Part shown: piece by piece, positions 12,901 through 23,612 of the stretch | Layout: each line of letters starts with the position of its first letter | Position numbering within the stretch: position 1 is the first letter of the stretch | Source: Dendrocalamus latiflorus | Lineage: Eukaryota > Streptophyta > Magnoliopsida > Poales > Poaceae | Direction of reading: 5' to 3' | DNA: 64,000 nucleotides | Assembly (NCBI GenBank): GCA_017311315.1 | Contig: CM029658.1 | Coordinates: 27,886,629-27,950,628, forward strand | Notes under the pieces: generated by a model | The model's database searches: none | Told to the model about the DNA's origin: nothing | Seen by the model: the letters and a program-made list of their open reading frames with translations, nothing else | Position numbers and translations under genes: made by a program

Positions 12901-13368
12901 CCCGTGGTTATTTGGTCGGTGTTTGGTCGGAGCCTGCACTGACGTATTATTTTCAATTACAAGTACTGTTTTATACTTACTGTATTAAATTCAGCAATTT
13001 TTAATTTATTTATTGTATTTCTTTAAATGTTGTTTTATGCAAACTAACCTTATAAGCCTTTCATTGATGCCTTTATCATTATGATGCATTTCTCGGTGTG
13101 ATTTGCGGAGTACAAATTTGTACTCACCTTGCAATCTCCATACAGAGGAAGATGCGTTCGACTACGGTGAAGACCTGGATGAATAGGACGTGTCTTACTG
13201 TCGTTTGCTTGTGGGCAGGCTTGGGCTTCGATTCTTATCAGTTTGCTTCTGCAATTATTTGCTTTGTTATTTAAGCTTTATTAATTCAAGGTAAAATCTC
13301 GTAAATTAATTAAAGCAAATTTTAATTTGAAGAAAATTTTAAAAAGCTCTAAAAATTGGGATGTTACA
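9973..13368 (+). mobile_element. Solo LTR of a long-LTR gypsy element
   Basis: It starts TGTAACAGCC and ends GATGTTACA, giving TG...CA termini and a length of 3396 bp, with no adjoining gag or pol. Its AT-rich start, GC-rich middle (10440-11460) and block gagcaaggcaagtc...ttgatcatgttga (near 11795-11840) parallel the LTR at 757-3754, so the two belong to related families. It inserted into the C1 transposase, whose frame stops at 9972. The bases on the right (tgttc) do not match those on the left (acgta), and the rest of C1 does not resume. The right side has therefore been rearranged after insertion. Confidence 0.75.
12737..12866. repeat. Imperfect tandem repeat in the solo LTR
   Basis: Four degenerate copies of a unit of about 35 bases containing ggatggatggaatcc. 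The copies share the core but differ in spacing and ends. Confidence 0.7.
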
Positions 13369-13677
13369 TGTTCTCCAACATATGTTCATATTATTGATTT
13401 GATATCTCATAATAATGATATGTGAAACGTGATCATCAATGAATACATGTATTGATCCGTAAATCATAAGTATCCCACATAATGATATAAGATCATCGAT
13501 GGTCATAATAATGTTGTAACACACAGATAGAGAGTTTAAGAAACAAATCACATACTTGCTAATCAATATAAATGATAGTTCATTCAAAGAATAAAATAGC
13601 ATATTAACCAAAAGTTCATAAACATAGGAACGATATGATCATTTCTATGATTGCCACTAGGGCATATAACTAATAAA
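13369..13677 (-). mobile_element. Ty1/copia LTR fragment (Angela/BARE-like), minus orientation
   Basis: The right part (near 13650-13677) read on the minus strand gives a sequence close to the start of Angela/BARE/WIS-type LTRs, which have a gccctag...ggcaat block just after the terminus. The remainder is AT-rich, non-coding and has no internal domain. It lies between a solo LTR and another copia piece, so it is a broken relic. Confidence 0.45.
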
Positions 13678-13849
13678 TGTTAGAAATAATCTTGATTTTG
13701 AGGTTAAATCGTGTTTGAGACATAGTAGAATCTATCTCTATATGCAATTCAAGTTGAAATTATGACCAACTTGAAGTCTGAGTTCGTATGTTAGTAGGAG
13801 AGTACGGAAATCGGTGCGGAAATGCACAGCCAATATGTGAGGGGGAGAA
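13678..13849 (+). mobile_element. Truncated copia LTR and polypurine tract
   Basis: From 13678 (tgttagaaataatcttgatt) this matches the 3' LTR at 14866 for about 115 bases, then diverges. It ends with a purine tract (gagggggagaa, 13839-13849) directly before another LTR start at 13850. It is the head of one LTR plus what looks like a polypurine-tract region. Confidence 0.55.
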
Positions 13850-15135
13850 TGTTGGAAATAATCCCACATCGATTGTGGGAAGGAAAAAAAGCACGACTTA
13901 TAGGTGTGAGGGTGACCTCACCAATTGGACAAATTTTTTGGTTAGAGAAGGCCTAATAACACTTATAAGGTTGTTCGTATAGGGCTTCCATGCAGAAGCA
14001 CGTGGGCTTAGTTGTGTTTAACCCATTTAGACCTGGAACCCGGAAAGTAAACTTGATTAGACCTAGGCATGCGGCTAGGGTCCGATCCATCAATTGGTAT
14101 CAGAGTGTGAGGTGAAGCACAACAAAGTACCAATTTTCTTCGATCTGAGCCTTCAATTAAACGCAGAGACCGAACCGTCCAGTGGGCGACCGCGAAAAGC
14201 AGTGTTTTCCTTTAGTCCCTTAGTTCAAGCAGAAAAGTAAGGCCCAATGCTTAGCAGTTGTCTACCCTAAATCCGAAGATAAGGTTCCTCTATCCAAGAG
14301 TCGTTACAAGCAAGTTTGAGTTCTTGATCTGTGCCCAAGATCATATTGCATTCTTTGGGAAGTGATGTCACTGGTAACGAGGCATCATCTAGTGTGATGG
14401 TGAAGGAGAGTTCTGCTGTCTTGCTGCATTATCCGATGCTCATGTCGAGCAATTATATATGCAGCCTGGGGCAATTAAAATGAAGGTGTACATGAGAACT
14501 TAAGGAAGCTGGGGTGATTCTGGGATGTTGAGGAGATGTATTTGCCATCCAAACTCAAGTAAGCTGAGACGAATCCGTGGCGTTGAGGAGACGTGTTCGC
14601 CTTCCTAACTCAAGTCCGTGGAGATGAGTCTAGGACATCAAGAAGATGTGTTCGTCGTCCTGTGTCGAATATGAATTGGATAAGTCGTAGTTAAGACCGA
14701 CTACCTCAATGAGTTAAAGTCTTTGCATCTGGATAGATCCGTACCAATTGAGTTGAGTTCTACATGTAGCTTGCATGTAGAATGTTTCACGTAGAGACAT
14801 AGTTGGTAGTTCATAATGCATTGGGACTAAATAAGAGTATGTAGAGTCAAGATTAGGGGAGAGATTGTTGGAAATAATCTTGATTTAAAGGTTAAATCGT
14901 GTCCGAGACATAGTAGAGTCTGTCTTCGTATGTAACTCAAGTTGAAGTCATGATCAACTTAAAGTCCGAGTACATATATTAGGAGAAGAGCATTAACTTA
15001 TATAATAAGGAGGCTTATAACCAATTTTGTAAGAAGAAGAGTAAGCAAGAAATAAAATAGAGAAATTCAGGAATTTTTTCTATAATTTTTCTATTTATTT
15101 GCAACATATGAGTTTTCTCCGGGACAAAGCCAACA
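13850..15135 (+). mobile_element. Small, internally deleted Ty1/copia element
   Basis: The left LTR-like segment 13850-14092 (TGTTGGAAAT to ATCA) is followed by a perfect copia primer-binding site at 14095 (tggtatcagag, initiator Met-tRNA type). The inside (14093-14865) is only about 770 bp. Near 14420-14500 it keeps gag-like words (YPMLMSSNY then LKMKVYMR), typical of the copia gag start, but there is no pol. At 14510-14690 a unit of about 57 bp is repeated three times. A purine tract (gattaggggagaga) leads into the right LTR, 14866-15135. The two LTRs share only the first ~14 bases, so the element is chimeric or the two ends come from different copies. Confidence 0.65.
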
Positions 15136-15230
15136 ATAAATAGGATGTGTGGGAGTTAAAACTGAACCGCTGATCGGCTACAGGGTAGCTAAGCACGCCA
15201 GGCAGTGCTCTCGACGGTCCACCGGTCATT

Positions 15231-15932
15231 ATGGCCTTCTGCACGTACGATGTGGAGGACAACATCTTCATGCTGAGCATCGTCGGCGGCGACGGCGGCC
15301 ACAACTACCTCACCGAGCAATCCCTAGCGGAGCTCAAGGAGACCCTGGCGACGATTCGACGCAGCGCCACCCAGTCGAGCAAAGGCCTCGTCACAACCTG
15401 CGCGCGCGGTGGCTCGTTCTGCGACGGCATCGACTACAGCTCGGCACCGGCGATGGACAAGCTGATGCGCGGCATGGCCGAGGTGCTGCACGAGTTGTTC
15501 AACATGCCGTTCCCGACGGTGGCCGCGGTCGGGGGCGACGTGAAGACGTCCCTGGGCCTGGCGCTCCTGTTGGCTCACGACGACATCACGGTGCTGCAGG
15601 GAGCTAAGATTGAGGCGAAGGAGGTGCGGAACGGCCACGACGCCATGCCGCGGTACCTGGGGGCGCTGCTGCGGGACAAGCCGTCGTATCCGCAGATGAG
15701 CTCCGACCTAGTGCTCCGGTCCGTGACCATGGACGGATCAAAGTTGAAGTATTGGTACCTAACCGATTACCCGTGCAGCCACTCGCGGTTGCTGGAGGGT
15801 ACAGCCATAAACATCATTACTGAGATAACCGGTGGCATCCTCAATGGCGAGGCGTACATCACCACCCGGAAGAGTTTGATCGTCCCCGAGTCGTGGAAGT
15901 CTGTATCCGAGTTCCTGGAGAATAAGCATTGA
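15231..15932 (+). CDS. Enoyl-CoA hydratase/isomerase-family protein (enoyl-CoA delta-isomerase-like)
   Basis: An uninterrupted single-exon frame of 233 codons, GC-rich as grass genes often are and unlike its surroundings. The N-terminus (CTYDVEDNIFMLSIVGGDGG) and the order LVTTCARGGSFCDGIDY, FPTVAAVGGDVKTSLGLALLLAHDD and IEAKEV match the plant enoyl-CoA delta-isomerase (ECI) group of the crotonase fold. These are normally about 240 residues long and act in peroxisomal beta-oxidation of unsaturated fatty acids. The FxxGxD and GxxxxxG backbone corresponds to the oxyanion-hole segments, and the Glu in AKEV lies where family members have their SEVDIG-type glutamate. The C-terminus NKH is not a standard peroxisomal signal. 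The upstream promoter region was cut short by the copia LTR ending at 15135, so expression is uncertain. The ATG at 15231 gives the usual family N-terminus. Confidence 0.75.
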   Translation: MAFCTYDVEDNIFMLSIVGGDGGHNYLTEQSLAELKETLATIRRSATQSSKGLVTTCARGGSFCDGIDYSSAPAMDKLMRGMAEVLHELFNMPFPTVAAVGGDVKTSLGLALLLAHDDITVLQGAKIEAKEVRNGHDAMPRYLGALLRDKPSYPQMSSDLVLRSVTMDGSKLKYWYLTDYPCSHSRLLEGTAINIITEITGGILNGEAYITTRKSLIVPESWKSVSEFLENKH

Positions 15933-16108
15933 TTCCGGCTCGTTAACTCTTGCTGTTATCTGATTTTTGTTATGATCAGTTCGGTTGCTAAAAACGTTTG
16001 ACTATATCCCATGGTGCTTCAATAGTTCAATGTAAGTTTCTCAAAGGAAATAAGGGTTACTTACCAGTGTTTTCGAAATAAGTATTTTTTTCTAAAACTT
16101 CTTGTTTT

Positions 16109-16314
16109 CTATATTTTGGAGATTGTTGTATCTGTCAGCGACAACATTGAAATGTTGAATAATCAATATAATGCAACGTCAATTGGACAAGTATGTTGTA
16201 CAAGTCTTGCTACAAGTATATCATTGTTATTGACAGTATAGTTTTTGTGGACTAAACTGGAGAGTGTGAAATTGTCCGCAAAATTTACAAGACGCTGAAT
16301 TCGCGCTTGCTCCA
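16109..16314 (+). repeat. Repeat A, copy 1
   Basis: About 200 bases from ctatattttggag to gctgaattcgc, lying in the 3' flank of the isomerase-like gene. Near-identical copies are at 17176-17371 and 28263-28458. A duplication including the gene's downstream region would explain this. Confidence 0.8.
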
Positions 16315-16451
16315 AATCACGGACTAGCGTCATCTAGAGCTGAACGCAGTACTCAATTAAGAGTGTCCAGCAATGTACTGGTTGTATCGGGCGTTGTTAG
16401 TCACGAACACAATATTAATACAGCTAATCATTCCAATTGCATGCTTTTGCT

Positions 16452-17371
16452 GGAATATGTTGGTTCGTATACCATCCGAGACGTTCAATATGTCATTCGA
16501 TATTTTCCGAGACTAATATTTCATCTGTTGTACATATATATCGCTCCCATATATACGTAAGGGACAGTAATGTTTTTTTAGGTATGTCAAAGCTAGATCA
16601 AATAAAGTTGACCACATACAATATCTAAGTGCAATAAGTGACCAAATAAAGTTGGGCAAGAAATATCGTGGTTTGGCCTACTACATTAAGCAAACATTAA
16701 TATGACTGAGCAATCCAACACAGTATGTCCACTACAGTACAGGCAAGAAATATCATCGTTTGGCCTACTATATTAATTGTATAGGTTTTGGCCTACTACA
16801 TTTGTCATCATATATATATCGTCTGACCATTTGAGTTGTGGAAAAATGTATCCTATATGGCCTACTACAGTACATGTTGTTTTACACTTTCCAGGTATGT
16901 TTTTATCATTGTTTCCTTTGTATACTCTTTCATTCAAATTTCCAAGGTTATTTTCAGCTACAGACAACATTTAAGAGCTATAAGCGACCAATAAAGGAGA
17001 GCAAGATAGTCTTTTATAGACATGCCTTGGTTGTTATGTAAAATCATAAAATAATATCTATTCAGGAACGACGGAGTACGATCAACGTTCACGTATACGA
17101 CTGAGCAATCCAACACACTATGTCTATCACAGTACAGGCAAGAAATATCATAGATTGGCCAACTACATTAGTTGTCTATATTTTGGAGATTCTTGTATCT
17201 GTCAGCGAAAACAATGAAATGTTGAATAATCAGTATAATGCAACGTCAATTGGACAAGTATGTTGTACAAGTCTTGCTACAAGTATATCATTGTTATTGA
17301 CAGTATAGTTTTTGTGGTCTAAACTGGAGAGAGTGAAATTGTCCGCAAAATTTACAAGACGCTGAATTCGC
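16452..17371 (+). repeat. Repeat B-A segment, left copy
   Basis: From ggaatatgttggttcgtat to gctgaattcgc this 920-base segment is repeated at 26949-28458, on the far side of CACTA element C2; there it carries a MITE (27616-28205). It contains several copies of a phrase of about 35 bases (caagaaatatc, tggcctactac), the end of a Stowaway-like sequence near 17040-17080, and repeat A copy 2 (17176-17371). No coding capacity is evident. Confidence 0.8.
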
Positions 17372-17690
17372 AACTATAGAGCTGATATAGAGATTATTGA
17401 CAGTATAGTATGACATGTATTAAATGTACTGTAGTAGGCCATGTAGGATACATTTTTCCACAACTCAAATGGTCAGACGATATATGATGACAAATGTAGT
17501 AGGTCAAAACCTGTACAATTAATATAGTAGGCCAAACGATGATATTTCTTGCCTGTATTGTAGTGGACATAGTGTGTTGGATTGCTCAGTCATATTAATG
17601 TTTGCTCAGTCGTATTAATGTAGTAGGCCAAACCACGATATTTCTTGCCCAACTTTATTTGGTCACTTATTGCTCTTAGATATTGTATTG
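16610..17690. repeat. Large inverted repeat (arms ~16610-16880 and ~17415-17690)
   Basis: The right arm is the reverse complement of the left with minor differences: both contain ggtcagacgatata or its complement, the rearranged gcctactac phrases and the ccaacacac phrase. Arms of about 270 bases are separated by about 530 bases. A transcript across it could fold into a long hairpin. Confidence 0.75.
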
Positions 17691-17787
17691 TGTCTGCTCT
17701 AGTCTGCAGTTATGAACTTGGAAATATGAATAAAAGGCTTATGTAAAGGAAAACATGATAAAAACTTACCTTAAAAGTGTAGAATGA

Positions 17788-18130
17788 CACTACTACAGAA
17801 AGGCCAATAGTAGACGGCCAATCACAGACGGTTTGACACAACCGTCTGTGATCAACATTAACACAGGCGGTTTTAATTTGGACACCGTCTGTGTTGGCGG
17901 CGTCGGAGAAAACGAGTATCACAGACGGTTCTTACCGATGAACCGTCTGTGATAATTCGGTATCACAGACGGTCTGTATTAAAAACCGTCTGTGATAATC
18001 CTAGATTATCACAGACGGTTTTTTTATTAAAAACCGTCTGTGATAAGTTGGTTATCACAGACAGTTTTGAACAAAAAACCGTCTGATAATTCACAGACGG
18101 TTTTTCATTAAAAATCGTCTGTGATAATGC
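17788..18130. repeat. 5' subterminal palindrome array of C2
   Basis: After the terminal repeat come about seven to eight units in which tatcacagacggtt faces aaccgtctgtgata across a short spacer of 4-12 bases. Such motif arrays near CACTA ends are the known binding sites for the element's own DNA-binding protein (TnpA in En/Spm). Homologous arrays, inverted, end C3 at 33192 and C6 at 46174. Confidence 0.88.
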
Positions 18131-18561
18131 TCGCTAGGAATTTATTACGCTGCTCAGACTGCATCTGTCTTCATTTCGATCCAGATCTAGCTGGTGCTTT
18201 ACTCTTTCGCCCAGAGGCAAGCTAGGCGATTTCAGGCTAGTTAATTTGGTGGGAGGAGGCAGATATTTAGCTTTGAAGATTCATACTTTCGTGGTTGCTC
18301 TAGATATAGTTAGTAATGAATTTTATTTTTTCTTTGCATGCGTTACAATTTAGATCTAGGTAATTTGGTGAGTGTTATTAATTGAAGATGGTTTGCAAAA
18401 TTGTTGATTATATAATAACTGTTGTGTTTGTAATATGAATTGAGCTAGCAAATTAAGCCTCAATATAATACATGTGGCCGGTATATATGTATTAATAATT
18501 AGTTAATTTAATTTTTAATACTAAGTTGTTATATATGTACGTAACGTAGGGCCGAAGCTGG

Positions 18562-21500
18562 ATGTATGCTGCGAGCTGTGTGAGTGAAGAGTACATTATT
18601 GGCGTGTCTGCTTTTACAAGAGCCGCCGAGGAGGATATGTTGAATAAAGGGGTGGAATATATGTACTGTCCATGCACTGACTGCGAGAATTTAAAGATGT
18701 TTAAGAACCGAGGGCAAATTGAAGCGCACTTGATTCGGAGGGGTTTCAAAAAGGGTTATACGTGTTGGACCAGTCATGGCGAAGTGAATGATCCCGCCGG
18801 ATGACATCGCCGGTGAAGTGAATGATATGCTGCCGGATGACATCACCGGTGAAGTGAATGACATGCCGCCGGCTGATGTCGATTGTGGTTCAGATTCGGA
18901 TAGGTTGCACGATGATAATCTGGATCAGATGCTTCGCGATGTAGAAGAGAACTATGATGAGAGAGAGTATGTTAAATTCCGAGGCTTGATGGAGGACTTG
19001 GAGAAACCTTTGTACACGTGCTGCAAGTACACGAGGTTGTCGGCCGTGCTTGAACTCTTGAAATTGAAGGCAAGCAACGGTTGGTCTGACAAGAGTTTCA
19101 CGGCGCTGCTAGGTCTTTTAGCGGACATGCTTCCGGAGGGAAATGAGTTGCCTAAAACCACGTATAAAGCCAAGAAGGTTCTTTGTCCATTGGGAATGGA
19201 AGTAGAAAGAATACATGCATGTCCGAACGACTGTATCCTCTACCGTAAAGAGTATGCAAACATGCATGTATGTCCGGTGTGCAACGCATCCCGATACAAA
19301 CGTAACAATTAATCAGATGATGGCGAGGGTACAGAGGCGAAGAAAGGACCTCCTGCTAAAGTGGCATGGTATTTTCCTATAATTCCCCGTTTGAAAAGGT
19401 TTTTTGCAAATCCAAAGGAGGCAAAACTGCTGCGTTGGCACTCGGAGGAGCGCAAGAAAGATGGAATGCTAAGACACCTTGCTGATTCCGCGCAGTGGAG
19501 AAACATCGATAGGAGTTTTGCAGACTTCGGTGCATGCAGAACCAAGGAATATAAGGTTTGGACTGAGTACAGATGGAATGAATCCTTTCAGTAGCATGAG
19601 TAACCGACATAGCACATGGCCCGTGACTCTCTGCATCTATAACTTTCCTCCTTGGTTGTGTATGAAGCGAAAGTACATTTTGCTGTCGATACTTATCCAA
19701 GGGCCAAAACAATCTGGGAATGATATCGATGTGTTCCTAGCACCATTGGTGGAAGATCTAAAAGTACTGTGGAACGAAGGGGTATAGGTATGGGATGCAT
19801 ACAAACGAGAGAACTTCACTCTGCGCTCCTTATTGTTCTGCACCATAAATGATTATCCTGCCTTTGGTAACCTATCGGGCCATAGTACAAAAGGTGCCAA
19901 AGCTTGTGCTCACTGTTTAGATGGTATCGAGAGTGTGTGGCTGAGACACTCACGCAAAACCATCTACATGCGTCACCGCCGGTTCCTTCGGAGGGCTCAC
20001 CCATACCGCAAGATGAAGAAACAATTTGACGGAGAGAAGGAAGACGGTTCAGCTCCAAGGCATTTAAGGGGACACGAGGTTTATGATATGGTTAAGGATT
20101 TAGATGTTGTCCTCGGAAAGGGACGTAAATTGAGGGCTCATGAGAAGAACACCTGGAAGAAGAGATCAATATTTTGGGACTTACCTTATTGGGAGTACCT
20201 AGATGTTCGACACTGCATCGACGTCATGCACGTAGAAAAGAATGTATACGACAGCTTGATTGGTCTCTTACTGAATATTCGTGATAAAACAAAGGACGGC
20301 GTCAACGTACGGCTTGACTTGGCTGATATGGACATCAGGCCTGAGTTAGCACCGACATGCACTGATAATGGATGAACGTACCTTCCCCCTGCGTGTTACA
20401 CTCTGTCCAAGGCTGAGAAAACAGAATTGTGCCAATGCTTGCATGGTGTTAAAGTTCCTTCTGGTTACTCCGGCAACATGAAGAAACTTGTTTCGATGCA
20501 AGATTTGAAGTTAAATGGCTTGAAGTCTCATGATTGTCATGTGCTGATGACACAGATGCTCCCTATTGCAATTAGAAATATTTTGCCGATCAAAGTCCGA
20601 GAGACAATCATGAGGCTATGTTATTTCTTTAACACAATTGCTCAGAAGGTCATCGATCCCGAAGGACTAGATGCTCTGCAGGACGAGGTGGTGATGACTC
20701 TATGTCACCTTGAAATGTATTTCCCTCTTTCGTTTTTCGATATCATGGTCCATCTCATTGTTCACGTTGTGTGGGAGATAAAAATGTGCGGGCCCATATT
20801 CCTACGTAGCATGTACCCATTTGAGAGGTTCATGCGAATTCTCAAGTCCTACGTACGGAATCGTTCTCGGCCGGAGGGCAGCATCGTCGAAGGTTATGCA
20901 AGCGAAGAGGTCATTGAGTTTTGTGTCGATTATATGGCTCAGATTCAACCGATAGGTGTCCCTCAATCTCGTCATGAGGGGAGGCTGAAGGGTCTCGGAA
21001 CTATCGGAAGGAAAGCAATCACTCCATATATGGACACGTATACTCAAGCCCATTTCACGGTGTTGCAACACATGACTGAAATGGCGCCTTATGTGGACCA
21101 GCACAAGGATGTGCTTCGGCAACAGAATCCAGAGCGGCCGGATGTTTGGATCATGAGGCAACACAACCGTCGGTTCAACCAATGGTTGAAAGAGCAAATT
21201 GCTAGGAGTTCGCCAAGTGAGATGCTGACATGGTTGGAAAAAGGGCCGACATTTACAGTTGTGACATGGTAAGGATATGACATAAATGGGTACACATTCT
21301 ATACGCAGTCTCAGGATGTAAAGAGCACTAACCAGAACAGCGGTTTCCGCATAGATGCGTTCAGTACCGATGGGTCGAGAAACTCGTACTATGGCTTCAT
21401 AGAAGAGATTTGGGAGCTCGACTATGTGGTTTTCAAGATCCCCTTATTTCGCTGTCGTTGGGTGCATCTCCCACAGGTGAAGGTTGACAAGTACGGTGTC

Positions 21501-21803
21501 ATGACCGTGGACCTCCAACGTGTCAGGTACAAAGACGAACCATTCGTACTCGCCAATCAAGTTGTTCAAGTTTTCTATGTAACCGACCCGGCAAATAAGA
21601 AACGCCATGTAGTTCTTCATAGAAAAAGGAGAATTGTCGGAGTGGAGAATGTAGTGGATGAGGAGGAATACAATCAATTTGACGAGTTACGTCCTTTTGG
21701 AAATGGCATAAGGGTCGACGATGAACAACGTGACGAAACTAGTTACGTACGCGTTGATCATGATGAAGGGCTAATTTTTAAAGGAAATAAGCAAGTACAA
21801 TGA
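18562..21803 (+). pseudogene. TNP2-type CACTA transposase, inactivated
   Basis: This would encode the catalytic transposase of C2. Visible parts in order: an N-terminal Cys-rich transposase-associated domain (CPCTDCENL, ending WTSHGE, 18562-18790); a 36-bp repeated acidic linker (EVNDM units, 18779-18880); the TNP2 core (KVAWYFPIIPRLKRFF near 19360; STDGMNPFSSMS near 19580; CIDVMHVEKNVYDSLIG near 20215); a DUF4218-type block (FFDIMVHLIVHVVWEIKMCG near 20735); and a DUF4216-type C-terminus (GYDINGYTFYT near 21275, IPLFRCRWVHLPQV near 21440). Damage: a 2-base deletion in the first linker repeat (near 18795), stop TAA 19310, a 4-base tgca duplication near 19534, stop TAG 19785, stop TGA 20373 and stop TAA 21270. 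Sister copies C1 or C6 have CAA, CAG, CGA and CAA at the four stops. Confidence 0.9.
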
Positions 21804-22074
21804 GAATGTGCGACATATATGTGAATGTATATGTGATGTATATGTGTGATGTAAATGTGAATTGGTATGCATTTATGTATATAACAATGCTGCAGTGTGA
21901 TGTATATGTGAAAATGCGTGATGTAGTCAATTTTGAGAATGACAAAATGTATGAAGAAATACACTGTGTGAATGCAGCTGGTTGGTGTTGTCTATGAATG
22001 CAGCTGTTTTGTGGTTGATCATGAATGCAGCTGTGGTTATTGGTGTTGTCTTAATAACTACAGTTGGCAAAGGC

Positions 22075-22146
22075 TTATCACAGACGGTTCTAAGTTTAGA
22101 ACCGTCTGTGATAACCTCCCTATATACACCCTCTGGCTAGGGGTTT
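22075..22146 (+). promoter_or_regulatory. Promoter of the second C2 gene: palindrome plus TATA box
   Basis: A perfect 18-base inverted repeat (22075-22092 and 22097-22114, core cacagacggttcta, loop agtt) is followed after six bases by tatata at 22121, then ctaggggttt at 22137. The same order, palindrome, TATA, then ctagggttt, recurs in C3 (30312 down to 30232, minus) and C6 (41925 down to 41850, minus). Conservation in three copies marks it as the promoter and leader of the second gene. The palindrome is the same motif as in the terminal arrays. Confidence 0.75.
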
Positions 22147-22174
22147 CCTTGTGCGCTGCAGTTATTCGATCTAG

Positions 22175-22440
22175 ATCCCGAGCCCTCGCCGGACACCTCC
22201 CCGAGCCCGTCATCGCGGCTGCCTCCCCGAGCCCTCGCCGGCCGCCTCCCCGAGCCCTCGCCGGCCGCCTCCCTCGAGCCGTCGCCGCCGCCTCCCTCGA
22301 GCCCTCCCCAGCCGCTTCCCTCGAGCCGTCGCCGCCGCCTCCCTTGAGCCCTCCCCGGCCACTTCCCTCGAGCCGCCGCCTCCCTCGAGCCCTCCCCGGC
22401 CGCTTCCCTCGAGCCGTCGCCGCCGCCTCCCCTAGCCCCT
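22175..22440. repeat. GC-rich minisatellite in the leader of the second C2 gene
   Basis: Repeats of about 18-25 bases built on ccctcgccggccgcctcc and tcgagccgtcgccgccgcc. It follows the internal promoter by about 30 bases, so it probably lies in the first (non-coding) exon. The region 22441-23110 after it is AT-richer and intron-like, with no coding potential recognised. Confidence 0.8.
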
Positions 22441-23110
22441 GTTCTTCTGGTGATTTCGAATATCACCGGTCTTGTGAGTGAGTCTATGATTTTTGTATGC
22501 AATCTGTGTGGGCTGTGCAAGTTTGTTAATCTTCTTTACATTACCTGGCACTGGGAAACATAGATTGCTTATGGGATATTTGGTTGCTCGATGATAACAA
22601 ATATCATATACTGAGATTGGTTCAATCGGTCATTGAGCTCTAATAGCTGTCATTGTTGTCTTGTGACTCTGGAAGACAGTCTCTAGACTTTGATATATAT
22701 GCTTGTGAGTGAGTCTTGTTGTCTTGTGACTCTGGAAACATAGATCTCTAGACATTGATATAATGTTCTTGTTCCTGTCGGTTCATGCAGTTTTCAGGTT
22801 ATAGCATGTTATTAAATTGATATGTTAGGATTTAATCTTGACAAGTTAAAAGACTGAATTATTGGGCAAAGTTAACTTGTATGGTCTTGATCTTTATGAA
22901 TATTGCTGTCTGAATATATGCATGCTGAATATATCTTGATCTTGAGATTGTAGAGTTTGTATCTAGAGCTCAAAAGACTGAATTCATTATTTGGCATAAC
23001 CAATCAAGGAAGAGTATATGATTTAGTAGCGGGACGGCCAAGATTAATCTAGTGCAACCCTACAATTTGAGAGCACAAATTAACCAATCAAGGAAGAGTA
23101 TATGATCAAA

Positions 23111-23465
23111 GGGCATGAAGCAAGTAACACATTCTAGTGTATCCGGTTCAATGAACCTGATACACTAGTTTGTGTTATTTGCTTCATAGAACTTTGTTTA
23201 GAGACCTTGTAGTAATAATATATGCCACATAGACCTTCAAGGGGCATGAAGCAAGTGACACACTCTAGTGTTCTCGTTCAATGAACCGGATACACTAGTT
23301 TGTGTCATTTGCTTCATAGAACTTTGTTTAGAGACCTTGTAGTAATAGTATATGCCACATAGACCTTCAAGGGGCATGAAGCAAGTGACACACTCTAGTG
23401 TTCCGTTCAATGAACCGGATACACTAGTTTGTGCCATTTGCTTCATAGAACTTTGTTTAGGGACT
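23111..23465. repeat. 130-bp tandem repeat upstream of the second C2 gene
   Basis: Two full and one partial copy (starts near 23111, 23242 and 23372) of a unit of about 130 bases beginning gggcatgaagcaagt and containing gtttgtgtcatttgcttcat. Diverged traces of the same unit occur in C1 around 6920-7100, inverted. The position suggests an intron just before the start codon. Confidence 0.85.
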
Positions 23466-23612
23466 TTTGCTATTTGGTTTATAGTATTAGCAACTAAAGT
23501 AGGTGCTAAGATAGGCACATCACCCCCTCCCTTCTCCCCCTCCCCTCTATTCCTCTCCTCTCTTCCAATTCAATATGATCACTTTCTTATCTTATGCTAA
23601 TAGACCTACAAA

